DNA of 64,000 nucleotides from Candidatus Neomarinimicrobiota bacterium. GTDB lineage: Bacteria; Fidelibacterota; Marinisomatia; Marinisomatales; TCS55. The position numbers and the translations under genes are program-made. Below the pieces are notes generated by a model. That model made no database searches. It had not been told where the DNA came from and saw nothing but the letters and a program-made list of their open reading frames with translations. Positions 8,542-16,637 of this stretch are shown here, in pieces; position 1 is the stretch's first letter; every line of letters begins with the position of its first letter. The stretch is from positions 1 to 64,000 of the forward strand of contig JABIDL010000010.1 of assembly GCA_018651745.1 (NCBI GenBank), in the 5' to 3' direction.

Positions 8542-9627
8542 ATGGCACTTGTTCCATCTTACATCAAAAATTTAGCCAGCTACAAACCGGGCAAACCGAT
8601 AGAGGAAGTCGTTCGAGAATTTGGGATTGAAAAAGTCATCAAATTGGCATCGAACGAGAATGCCCTCGGTCCTTCTCCCAAAGCAATGACTGCAATAAAG
8701 CAATCATTACAGTCCTCACATCGATATCCCGATGCCCTCGGCATTTCTTTGCGAACCAAACTCGCTGAAAAGTTTAATGTCAAAATCGACAACGTTATAT
8801 TAGGTGCCGGATCAGAAGGCATCATGTCCACAATAATTCGGACATTTCTTTTAAGTGATGATGAATTGGTATCGGCAGCGAATTCATTTATCGGTTTCAG
8901 AGTTCTTGCAAATGCGTCCGGACGAAAAGTGCATTGGGTACCCATGAAAAATAACCAATATGATTTAAAAACCATGGCTGCCGCCATCAATGATTATACC
9001 AAAATTATTTATATCGCTAATCCAGATAATCCGATGGGAACCTATGTATCGCAAAAAGAATTTGATGATTTTTATGAGCAAGTACCAGCGAGAGTGCTCA
9101 TTATTTTGGATGAAGCCTATTATGAGTTTGCTCATGATTATCCCAACTATCCCGACTCCATGAATTATCGCTATGATAACGTGATTACACTTCGCACATT
9201 TTCCAAAGCGTATGGCTTAGCAGGAATCCGGATTGGCTACGGATTCGCCCATGAAAGTTTGATCGAAAATTTGATTAAGGTAAAAGTACCGTTTGAACCG
9301 TCTCTTCTTGCTCAAGTTGCAGGCATTGCAGCATTGGATGATGGTGATTTTCTTCAGAAAACATTGGACCTAAATAAAAATGGAAAAACATATTTGACTG
9401 GTGAGCTCAAAAAATTGAAGGTAGAAACTGTCCCAAGTGTTACTAATTTTATTACTACCATTTGGGAATCTAAAGAACAAGCTGCAAACATTTCTAATAC
9501 ACTACTAAATAAAGGGATAATCGTTAGACCGTTAACTGCATTTGGCTGGCCGACATGTATTCGTATATCGGTTGGTCTCGAAGAAGAAAATCATGATTTT
9601 ATCAAAAAGCTTACAGAAATTCTATAG
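8542..9627 (+). CDS. HisC-like PLP aminotransferase, probably aromatic/tyrosine aminotransferase
   Basis: 361 residues of the class I/II aminotransferase fold, histidinol-phosphate branch. SNENALGPSP at the N-terminus and the PLP-lysine motif TFSKAYGLAG near residue 220 are clear, as is the C-terminal RISVG arginine region. By sequence it would be called HisC. It is the first gene of a cluster that goes on with HPPD, fumarylacetoacetase and homogentisate dioxygenase, and no other his gene is near, so I infer that it transaminates tyrosine to 4-hydroxyphenylpyruvate. HisC-like enzymes are known to accept aromatic amino acids. Divergent from the Ig-like lipoprotein gene. Confidence 0.8.
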   Translation: MALVPSYIKNLASYKPGKPIEEVVREFGIEKVIKLASNENALGPSPKAMTAIKQSLQSSHRYPDALGISLRTKLAEKFNVKIDNVILGAGSEGIMSTIIRTFLLSDDELVSAANSFIGFRVLANASGRKVHWVPMKNNQYDLKTMAAAINDYTKIIYIANPDNPMGTYVSQKEFDDFYEQVPARVLIILDEAYYEFAHDYPNYPDSMNYRYDNVITLRTFSKAYGLAGIRIGYGFAHESLIENLIKVKVPFEPSLLAQVAGIAALDDGDFLQKTLDLNKNGKTYLTGELKKLKVETVPSVTNFITTIWESKEQAANISNTLLNKGIIVRPLTAFGWPTCIRISVGLEEENHDFIKKLTEIL

Positions 9628-9682
9628 ATATCAATGAATTATAGAACCACATTTTCACAATTTTAATCAACGGAGCGCCATC

Positions 9683-10804
9683 ATGGCAATGATTACAACC
9701 GAATGGACGGGAACTGAATATTTCCCTATAACAGAATTAAGTCATTTAGAATTTTATGTGGGAAATGCAAAGCAGGCTGTCCACTATTACCGATCTGTTT
9801 TTGGATTTCAACCGCATGCTTACTCCGGACCTGAAACAGGTCAAAATGATAGCGTTAGTTACGTTTTAAAACAGAACAAAATTTTCTTTGTTATCACAAC
9901 TCCCCTCACTTCAAGCCATCCGGCTTCTGATTGGTTAAAACAACATGGCGACGGTGTACGAGATGTTGCTTTCTCTGTGGATTGCGCCGAAACAGCCCAT
10001 GATTCTTGTGTTAGCCGAAACGCCAAATCTGTTCATTCATCAAAATCTTGGGAAGACAAAACGGGTATTTTTAAAAAATCCGCCATACAAACCTATGGAG
10101 AAACGATTCATTCATTCGTAGAAACAAAAAATTATGACGGACTTTGGGCGCCGGATTATGAGCCACTTACATTACCTGAATTAAAATTTGATGATCCCGG
10201 CTTGCTTTTCATTGACCATATTGTAGGGAATGTTGAAGAAGGAAAAATGAATGAATGGCGAGATTTTTATGAAAACGTATTTGGCTTCACAAATTTTGTC
10301 GTGTTTGATGAAAACGATATTTCAACTCAATTTTCCGCATTAAAAAGTCGTGTAATGCGATCTAAAAACTGGAAAATAAAATTCCCCATTAATGAGCCTG
10401 CATCCGGGTTAAAAAAATCTCAAATTGAAGAATATCTGGATTTTAATGAAGGCCCTGGCGTTCAGCATATAGCTCTTTTAACCGAGGATATTATTAAAAC
10501 GATCACTGCACTGCGGAATAATGGTGTGGATTTTCTATATGTCCCTGAAACATATTACGATGATTTGTCTAACCGTATCGGCACGATTGACGAGGCGATG
10601 GAAAAACTGAGAGATCTTGGTATCCTGGTTGATCGTGATGATGAAGGATATTTGCTCCAGCTTTTTTCAAAACCAGTCGAAGATCGCCCGACGCTATTTT
10701 ATGAAATCATTCAAAGAAAAGGGTCACGCGGATTTGGGCAGGGAAATTTTCAAGCACTTTTTGAATCAATTGAGCGGGAGCAAGATGCCCGCGGTAATCT
10801 TTAA
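9683..10804 (+). CDS. hpd: 4-hydroxyphenylpyruvate dioxygenase
   Basis: 373 residues, the usual length. It converts 4-hydroxyphenylpyruvate to homogentisate with O2, using Fe(II). Two vicinal-oxygen-chelate domains are visible: an N-terminal one starting at LSHLEFYVGN and a catalytic C-terminal one. The metal ligands are readable as His179 (IDHIVGN), His262 (VQHIAL) and Glu341 (FYEIIQR). The C-terminal GFGQGNFQALFESIE is the signature that closes the active site. GGAG lies 8 bases before the ATG. It is the second step of the tyrosine catabolic cluster. Confidence 0.97.
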   Translation: MAMITTEWTGTEYFPITELSHLEFYVGNAKQAVHYYRSVFGFQPHAYSGPETGQNDSVSYVLKQNKIFFVITTPLTSSHPASDWLKQHGDGVRDVAFSVDCAETAHDSCVSRNAKSVHSSKSWEDKTGIFKKSAIQTYGETIHSFVETKNYDGLWAPDYEPLTLPELKFDDPGLLFIDHIVGNVEEGKMNEWRDFYENVFGFTNFVVFDENDISTQFSALKSRVMRSKNWKIKFPINEPASGLKKSQIEEYLDFNEGPGVQHIALLTEDIIKTITALRNNGVDFLYVPETYYDDLSNRIGTIDEAMEKLRDLGILVDRDDEGYLLQLFSKPVEDRPTLFYEIIQRKGSRGFGQGNFQALFESIEREQDARGNL

Positions 10805-10818
10805 TTGAAAGGACACTA

Positions 10819-11805
10819 ATGAAGTTTGTAACATACATTGAAAAAGGTCGCGATTCTCATCGTTTTGGTTTCATCAAAGATGAAATGGTTGTGGATGTTT
10901 TAAGAGCGGCTATATATATCCATGAATCATCCGGTTCATCCGAATTCCTATCTATTCCATCCTCATTAAAATCGTGTCTGAAGAACTGGAATACCTTGCT
11001 GCCTGCATTACAAAATCTTGATAGAGCTCTACCGGATTCCGGTTTAACCGAGTTGCTGGGAGGAGAACATTTAATCGCGCAAAATCAACCGGATGTAAAA
11101 TTCCTTCCGCCGGTGAATGATCCTGCCACTTTCAGAGATTTCTATGTATTTGAACAACATGTAAAAGCAGCTCGAAAAGGACGAGGTTTAGACATGCATC
11201 CAAGTTGGTATGAATTTCCGGTTTTTTATTATTCAAATCCTGTGAACCTTTTTGGTCATAAGGAAGGTTTTCCTTTTCCCAATGGTTGTGAAAAGCTTGA
11301 TTTTGAATTGGAATTGGCAATTATCACCGCCAATGGAGGAAAAGATATTTCCGCAAAAGATGCCGACACTGTTATTGGTGGCTATACCATTTTAAATGAT
11401 TGGTCTGCTCGAGATTTTCAAAAAGAAGAAATGGTGTTAAACATGGGACCAGCAAAAGGAAAAGATTTTGGATCCTGTTTTGGTCCGTATATGGTGACAC
11501 CAGATGAATTAGCAGATGCATGGGATAGCGATGGGAAATTGCAACTTAGCATGACCGTCCATGTCAATGGGAAACAACTTTCCGATGGGAATGCAAACGA
11601 CATGTATCATTCTTGGGGAGACATTATCGAGCGTGCCAGTCGAAATACTCAAATTGTTGCCGGTGAATACATCGGATCTGGAACCGTCGGCACAGGTTGC
11701 ATCATGGAACTAAAACCTGAAAATACAGGTGGATGGATTCAAAAAGGCGATGTTGTCAGACTCGAGATTGAGCGACTAGGAGTTTTAGAAAACAAGGTTA
11801 TATAG
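10819..11805 (+). CDS. fahA: Fumarylacetoacetase (FAH family)
   Basis: 328 residues of the fumarylacetoacetate hydrolase fold. The metal-binding acidic cluster is seen as DFELELA (about 155-161), followed by a conserved GYTILNDWSARDFQ block (about 188-201) and GSGTVGTGC near residue 294. It would split fumarylacetoacetate into fumarate and acetoacetate, the last step of tyrosine breakdown. AAAGGA precedes the start. FAH-family enzymes include other beta-ketone hydrolases, but its place between HPPD and homogentisate dioxygenase makes this assignment firm. Confidence 0.92.
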   Translation: MKFVTYIEKGRDSHRFGFIKDEMVVDVLRAAIYIHESSGSSEFLSIPSSLKSCLKNWNTLLPALQNLDRALPDSGLTELLGGEHLIAQNQPDVKFLPPVNDPATFRDFYVFEQHVKAARKGRGLDMHPSWYEFPVFYYSNPVNLFGHKEGFPFPNGCEKLDFELELAIITANGGKDISAKDADTVIGGYTILNDWSARDFQKEEMVLNMGPAKGKDFGSCFGPYMVTPDELADAWDSDGKLQLSMTVHVNGKQLSDGNANDMYHSWGDIIERASRNTQIVAGEYIGSGTVGTGCIMELKPENTGGWIQKGDVVRLEIERLGVLENKVI

Positions 11806-11814
11806 GGAGGAATA

Positions 11815-12969
11815 ATGCCATTTTATCAACAAAGAGGAAACATACCCACTAAGCGTCATATTCAATTTCGAAATAGTGACGGAAATCTTTATTGGGAGGA
11901 GTTGATTAGTCGAGAAGGGTTCAATTTCATGTATTCCAATGTGTACCATATCCACGAACCTGCTGTTGTTTCGAAGGTAGGAAAATTTCAGGAAATCCAT
12001 TTGGAAGCTTGGAATAATGAGCACCGCCATCACCATTTAAAAAGCAACAATCTTCAATCTGACGGTGATGCAATAACTGCTCGTATTCCATTATTTTTTA
12101 ATGATGACTGCGTCCTTTCTAAAGCACATGTGAAAAAAAATATGAATTATTATTATCGAAACGGTCATTTTGACGAAATTATTTTTATTCACAATGGATC
12201 AGGGTTATTTAAATCTAATTTTGGAAATTTGGAAGTTTCATCAGGCGATCAATTGATTATTCCGCGGGGAATCATTTGGCAATTAGCTGTAAGTGAAAAA
12301 TTGAATTTATTCATTGTTGAATCTTCCGGGCCGGTAGAAACCCCTGACCGCTACCGAAACCGGCAAGGACAATTACTTGAACATTCTCCCTTTAGCGAAA
12401 GAGATATTCGAACTCCAGAATTTGTAGAACCGCAAACTGATGGTCCTATTATTGTAAAAACAAGATTCAATGGCGGTTATCAAACCTATGAATATGCAAC
12501 ACATCCTTGTGATCTTGTGGGTTGGGATGGTTATTATTTTCCGTGGGTATTTAATATAAAAGATTTTATGCCAATTACAGGGAAAGTTCATTTGCCGCCG
12601 CCTATTCATCAAATATTACAATCTCCCGGGTTTGTTATTTGCAATTTTGTACCACGGTTGTTTGATTATCATCCAGAAGCCATCCCTGCGCCTTATGCGC
12701 ACAGCAATGTAGATTCAGATGAACTCCTCTACTATGCAGAAGGAAAATTCATGAGCCGTAAAGGGATCGAAGAGGGATCCATCACCTTTCATCCAATGGG
12801 ACTTCCTCACGGACCTCAACCGGGAAAAATCGAAGAATCTATTGGTGCTAAAGAGACATTTGAATATGCCGTAATGGTTGATACGTTTAAGCCATTGAAA
12901 ATCACTACGGCCTCAAAAGATGTGGATGTTGACAGCTATCCCTATTCCTGGGCCGAAAATGAACAATGA
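11815..12969 (+). CDS. hmgA: Homogentisate 1,2-dioxygenase
   Basis: 384 residues, the short bacterial form of the cupin-type Fe(II) ring-cleaving dioxygenase that makes maleylacetoacetate. The N-terminal YQQRGNIP is characteristic. The GDQLIIPRG cupin strand is at about 142-150, and the iron-ligand region near the C-terminus is readable as HSNVDSDELLYY followed by LPHGPQPG. A strong GGGAGG ribosome site lies 7 bases before the ATG, only 9 bases after the fahA stop. It completes ring cleavage in this pathway. Confidence 0.95.
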   Translation: MPFYQQRGNIPTKRHIQFRNSDGNLYWEELISREGFNFMYSNVYHIHEPAVVSKVGKFQEIHLEAWNNEHRHHHLKSNNLQSDGDAITARIPLFFNDDCVLSKAHVKKNMNYYYRNGHFDEIIFIHNGSGLFKSNFGNLEVSSGDQLIIPRGIIWQLAVSEKLNLFIVESSGPVETPDRYRNRQGQLLEHSPFSERDIRTPEFVEPQTDGPIIVKTRFNGGYQTYEYATHPCDLVGWDGYYFPWVFNIKDFMPITGKVHLPPPIHQILQSPGFVICNFVPRLFDYHPEAIPAPYAHSNVDSDELLYYAEGKFMSRKGIEEGSITFHPMGLPHGPQPGKIEESIGAKETFEYAVMVDTFKPLKITTASKDVDVDSYPYSWAENEQ

Positions 12970-13003
12970 AACATCGATCCTGTTTCAGAATTAATGCTCT
13001 GAA

Positions 13004-13627
13004 ATGATTATCGATCCCGCGAATCAGTCTTTTAAGGACAATCATAAAATCATGATTGGTTCCATTGTGCCAAGACCAATTGCTCTTGTTTCTACACTTT
13101 CAAAAGACGGTACCCCAAATTTGGCGCCGTTTTCATATTTTAATGGTGTTTGTGCTAACCCGCCGACCATCATGTTTGCACCGAGTAGACGTGGATACGA
13201 CGGAAAAGTCAAAGATACACTAAATAATATCCGCAATAATAAGGAATTTGTAATCAACATCGTGTCCGAAGGATTCGTAGATCAAATGGTGAAATGCTCC
13301 ACTGATTTTGAACCAGACGTAAATGAATTTGATATTTCAGAATTAACACCGGCTCCATCAAAGAAAGTTGGGCCTTCGCTGGTTAAAGAATCCAAAGTCA
13401 ACTTTGAGTGTGAACTCAATCAAATTGTAGAAATCGGAGACGGGACAGCCGGAAGCGGATTTATTGTAATTGGAACTGTGGTGTTATTTCATGTGGATGA
13501 TTCTGTTTTTCAAGATGGCCGAATTAATCTCGAATCATTAAATCCTGTTGGACGGCTTGCAGGTAATAACTATACTCGCATAACAGATACATTTGAATCA
13601 ATTCGGCAAATTAAGCCGGATAGATAA
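13004..13627 (+). CDS. Flavin reductase-like (FMN-binding) family protein
   Basis: 207 residues matching the flavin reductase-like fold (DIM6/NTAB type). The N-terminal IVPRPIALVSTLSKDG and the APFSYFNGV strand form the FMN-binding core. Proteins of this kind bind FMN and either supply reduced flavin to a partner oxygenase or act as small oxidoreductases. The tyrosine pathway itself has no flavin step, so its substrate is unknown. It follows hmgA by 34 bases and may belong to the same transcript. Confidence 0.75.
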   Translation: MIIDPANQSFKDNHKIMIGSIVPRPIALVSTLSKDGTPNLAPFSYFNGVCANPPTIMFAPSRRGYDGKVKDTLNNIRNNKEFVINIVSEGFVDQMVKCSTDFEPDVNEFDISELTPAPSKKVGPSLVKESKVNFECELNQIVEIGDGTAGSGFIVIGTVVLFHVDDSVFQDGRINLESLNPVGRLAGNNYTRITDTFESIRQIKPDR

Positions 13628-13680
13628 ATCCAGATTAATAAAAAACCGCCCCTTTCGTCCCATACTGTTAAAGGATTGAA

Positions 13681-14622
13681 TTGAAAGGTGATTGGAAAAA
13701 GTTGAAAAAAAACCTAAAAGAAAAAATCTATCAAGCCCAGTGTTTGGGAGATGTAGAACCGATTGAGTACATGGTTCCCTACCCAGACATTGCTGCTATA
13801 GTTGATGGTATGGTTATTAAACATGGTGACAAGCTTCTGTACTCAGATCTCGGTTGGACGCGAGTTGATGTTCACAATAGAATCAAGCAAACAGCAAATT
13901 GGCTAATGAGTCAAGGCGTAAATCCCAAAGAACGCGTGTTTCTGGAACCGATCCAATTTCCCTATGCTGAAATTCTCGCTTTTGCGATTTGGACATTAGG
14001 TGCATCTCTAGTCATTGCAGATTCTTCAATAGCAGATGAAGCCGCAAACATTACCGGTGCTAGTTTTAGCATTTCAGAAAATCCTTTTCCAAATTGCCTT
14101 GATGATCAACCTGAATCCTTCAATCCTACGGTTATACCTTTGTTAAAAGATGAAGCTGTCGTGTATTGCACAAAAGGGGGAAATATTCAATTGAGTCATT
14201 ATAATGTTTTGGTAAATACATATGGAGTAGAAAAATCATTAATCCTATCCTCAGGATCAGTTTTGTTTTCTGATTTAGACGCGACATCGACTGCGTGGTT
14301 AGTATTGCAAACTATACTTCCTCTTTATTCAGGAGGATCTTTCTCGGAAAAAAACCCTAGCTGCTCTTTCGAAAAAGATTATGCCCTTCGATATGAGTGG
14401 AAGAAACTCGAAGATCTCTCAGAAAATGAAATCAGCATTTTACCTGAAAATACTGCAGTTTTATCGGTTGGACCCAATCCCATTCATATGACGGGAATTG
14501 AATATGAAAATGAAACATTAAAAATTGAAGGGCATTCCATCATGATGGGATATTTAGATGAGGAAAAAAATGAAGAACGTTTTCAGAGCGGATGGTTTTG
14601 TAAGAATATAAAAAATGTGTAA
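13681..14622 (+). CDS. Truncated, motif-eroded relative of ANL adenylate-forming enzymes
   Basis: 313 residues against about 500-550 for acyl-CoA synthetases. The N-terminal half resembles the AMP-binding domain (GVNPKERVFLEP, FAIWTLGASLVIAD, about 79-114). The ATP-binding loop TSGTTGxPKG is eroded to YCTKGGNIQLSHYN (162-174), missing several glycine/threonine positions. GYLDEE and SGWF near residues 290-306 match the end of the large domain. The C-terminal lid domain with the catalytic lysine is absent. Activation of a carboxylate is therefore doubtful; it may bind a CoA or acyl ligand, or be decaying. The start is TTG with AAGGA upstream, and the reading frame is intact. Confidence 0.65.
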   Translation: MKGDWKKLKKNLKEKIYQAQCLGDVEPIEYMVPYPDIAAIVDGMVIKHGDKLLYSDLGWTRVDVHNRIKQTANWLMSQGVNPKERVFLEPIQFPYAEILAFAIWTLGASLVIADSSIADEAANITGASFSISENPFPNCLDDQPESFNPTVIPLLKDEAVVYCTKGGNIQLSHYNVLVNTYGVEKSLILSSGSVLFSDLDATSTAWLVLQTILPLYSGGSFSEKNPSCSFEKDYALRYEWKKLEDLSENEISILPENTAVLSVGPNPIHMTGIEYENETLKIEGHSIMMGYLDEEKNEERFQSGWFCKNIKNV

Positions 14623-14661
14623 TTTGATGGTGAAACTATTAAACCACATGCAGAGGACATT

Positions 14662-15573
14662 ATGAAAATTCTATCATACTTTTTCTTTTTTAGCTGGTTT
14701 CTGGTAGCGCAGGATTCAGTTTCGGTTCAAGGGGAAAATGGCGGCACAGTTAAAACAGTTGAAATCACCACATATGACGGAAACATATTCTTAGGGGAAA
14801 TAATTGACGAAACAGAATTTGACTATATCATGAAAACCAACAGCGGGATCGAAATCAAAGTCCCCAAAGCGCGGATAAAAGAAAAAGTGGATATGGTCAT
14901 TACCGAAGTTAGTGGTGAAGTGTACCGGCCTGACCCGAATAAAAGCATGTATTTGTTTGCACCTTCCGCTTTCCCAATTGAACACAATAAATCTTACTGC
15001 CGTGATTTTTGTTTATTTTTTCCCTCTTACAATAGAGGATTCACAAATAGCATTTCCGTACAAGCAGGCGCATTTGTATTTCCGGGAATGCCAATTGAAG
15101 AGATTCCAATTGTTGCTTCTGGTAAATATTCTTTCCCGGCCAAGGGTAAGTTCAGGTTTGCGACTGGGATGATGTTCATCAAATGGCCGGATTGGGGTTC
15201 AGCCCAAGACAGTGAGAACAGTGACGAGGGTGGAATAACCGGATCTGGTTTTGCATTTTCTACTGCAACCGCCGGTGACCGATTCACCCATTTTTCGGCA
15301 TCGCTTGGGTGGGGATATTCTTATCAGAATAACACTTGGGATTTCTCAAGTGATCCGATCATTGTTCTTGGTGGAAACTATAGAATGACTTCAAGTCTTG
15401 CCTTAGTTTTCGAATTCTGGAAACCGTCAGAAGCGGATATCAACGAGTCACCCATAATGACAGCAATTCGGTTTATCGGAAGAAAAATTTCCGTCGACTT
15501 TGGCGGTCTTTACGTTTTGGATATGGAAGGACTTCCTATGCCGTTGATGAATTTTACATATCACATGGATTAA
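14662..15573 (+). CDS. Secreted barrel-like protein with Sm-like N-terminal segment
   Basis: 303 residues with a cleavable signal peptide (MKIL... to about LVAQ, residue 17). Residues 33-78 form a compact strand-rich unit (DG..FLGEIIDE) like an Sm/SH3 barrel. From about residue 110 onward the alternating hydrophobic/aromatic pattern suggests a small outer-membrane beta-barrel ending in an aromatic strand (NFTYHMD). I do not recognise the family. AGAGGA before the ATG supports the start. It ends convergently with the peroxiredoxin gene, leaving 9 bases between them. Confidence 0.6.
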   Translation: MKILSYFFFFSWFLVAQDSVSVQGENGGTVKTVEITTYDGNIFLGEIIDETEFDYIMKTNSGIEIKVPKARIKEKVDMVITEVSGEVYRPDPNKSMYLFAPSAFPIEHNKSYCRDFCLFFPSYNRGFTNSISVQAGAFVFPGMPIEEIPIVASGKYSFPAKGKFRFATGMMFIKWPDWGSAQDSENSDEGGITGSGFAFSTATAGDRFTHFSASLGWGYSYQNNTWDFSSDPIIVLGGNYRMTSSLALVFEFWKPSEADINESPIMTAIRFIGRKISVDFGGLYVLDMEGLPMPLMNFTYHMD

Positions 15574-15582
15574 TCAGGCTAA

Positions 15583-16038
15583 TCAGCCTAAATCACACAT
15601 CACATCTTCTGCATGGGTTTTGACACTTACTTTTTCATACGCTTTTTCAATATTTCCATTTTCATCTATTAAATACGTCACGCGGGCAATACCCATATAT
15701 TCTCTACCATAGAGTTTTTTCTGCACCCACGCATGGTAAACCTTAATCGTTTCCATTTCCGGGTCGCTAACCAAATAAAATGGGTAATTATTTTTCTCTT
15801 TAAAATTCAGCAATGCTTTAGGTGAATCTTTGCTCATCCCAATGATGGCAGTATTCCTTTTTTCAAATTGTTTGAATTCATCACGGAATCCTTTGCCTTC
15901 AGTTGTTCAGCCGGGGGTGCTTGCTTTAGGAAAAAACCACAGAAGCACTTTTTTCCCGGATAAATCCGATAGCTTCAATACTTCGCCGGAAGCTTCAATC
16001 AAAGAAAATTTGGGTGCCTTAGTTCCTATTCTTAGCAT
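15583..16038 (-). CDS. Selenocysteine-containing peroxiredoxin (BCP/PrxQ type), UGA at the catalytic position
   Basis: Reading from the ATG at 16038 gives 151 residues in one frame, interrupted only by TGA at 15909-15907 (codon 44). Around it the protein reads PKASTPG-U-TTEGKGFRDE: the invariant peroxiredoxin pattern P-x3-T-x2-C (P37, T41, residue 44) with UGA in place of the peroxidatic Cys. The active-site Arg is R119 in GIARVTYLID. The resolving Cys of E. coli BCP (five residues on) is Lys49, so this would be a 1-Sec enzyme; C148 is the only cysteine. Such enzymes reduce peroxides in the cytoplasm. A SECIS-like hairpin follows the UGA. Alternative: a Cys-to-stop mutation or a read error. 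The start has no clear ribosome site. Confidence 0.85.
15874..15891 (-). promoter_or_regulatory. Bacterial SECIS-like hairpin after the UGA codon
   Basis: On the coding strand GGATTC and GAATTC pair in a 6-bp stem (one G-T pair) around the 6-base loop CGTGAT. The loop starts 22 nt after the UGA and has G at its second position. This agrees with the published bacterial SECIS rules (apical loop 16-37 nt downstream of UGA, G in the first two loop bases), to which SelB would bind. Short stems arise by chance, so the support comes mainly from its position. Confidence 0.55.
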
Positions 16039-16079
16039 GCGCTAGTCTATTTATTCATTATTTTAGTAACAAGTTTTTT

Positions 16080-16637
16080 TTAAAAATAGAAAAAATAGAA
16101 GACCAGGGGAATCAATACTCCGATCCCGGTTAGCCATGCGCCACGTCCGGTAATTCCTTTTTTTCCTTTTAATACGAACAACCCTGTTACAGCTAAGAAA
16201 ATAAGAACGATGGAAAAAATGTCAGCCATCCAAGTCCATAACTTTTTAGGATGATTCAAATGCAACGCATTAAATTCCTGTAAAATGGCTCTTTTTTGAA
16301 TACTTTCTAAAGATACATTTCCATTGGATAAATTTACATCAAGCGTTTTGTTGTTTAAAAATATCCTGATATTATTTGGATCTATCATGAACGTGGATTC
16401 AATTTTTTCATCTAAATCCAGAGACTGAAGTATTGCATTTATATCTTTTTCATTGGGTGGAAGACTAACATTTGAAACGTCAATTTGATGACGTGAATTT
16501 TCAATTTTATAACTTGGATTCCAGTCTGCAACATGGTTTACTGCAATCCCTGAGACACCATAGATTACCGTTAATCCAACTGCCAAATAACCCAAATCAC
16601 GGTGAAGTATGTTATTCCATTTCCTCCACTTCATCAT
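16080..16637 (-). CDS. PepSY-associated transmembrane protein
   Basis: 185 residues with an N-terminal membrane helix (about 16-35, with RDLGYLAVGLTVIYGVSG), a periplasmic loop of about 100 residues, and two C-terminal helices (about 135-155 and 165-185). The N-terminal HRDLGYL and the NALHLNHPKKLWTWMADIFS block are typical of PepSY-associated TM proteins, whose conserved histidines suggest haem or metal binding or electron transfer from reductants. Its ATG overlaps the DUF4920 stop by 4 bases, so the two genes are coupled. Substrate unknown. Confidence 0.75.
   Translation of the reverse strand: MMKWRKWNNILHRDLGYLAVGLTVIYGVSGIAVNHVADWNPSYKIENSRHQIDVSNVSLPPNEKDINAILQSLDLDEKIESTFMIDPNNIRIFLNNKTLDVNLSNGNVSLESIQKRAILQEFNALHLNHPKKLWTWMADIFSIVLIFLAVTGLFVLKGKKGITGRGAWLTGIGVLIPLVFYFFYF

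Noticed and set aside
15583-15837. Stand-alone 84-residue protein beginning at MSKDSPK
   Set aside because: It is only the C-terminal half of the peroxiredoxin; the upstream frame with the TGA continues without any other stop to an ATG at 16038, so a separate short gene is unlikely.
15830-16045. Plus-strand ORF opposite the peroxiredoxin N-terminal half
   Set aside because: A shadow frame of the minus-strand gene; it has no family match, and the peroxiredoxin signature is on the other strand.
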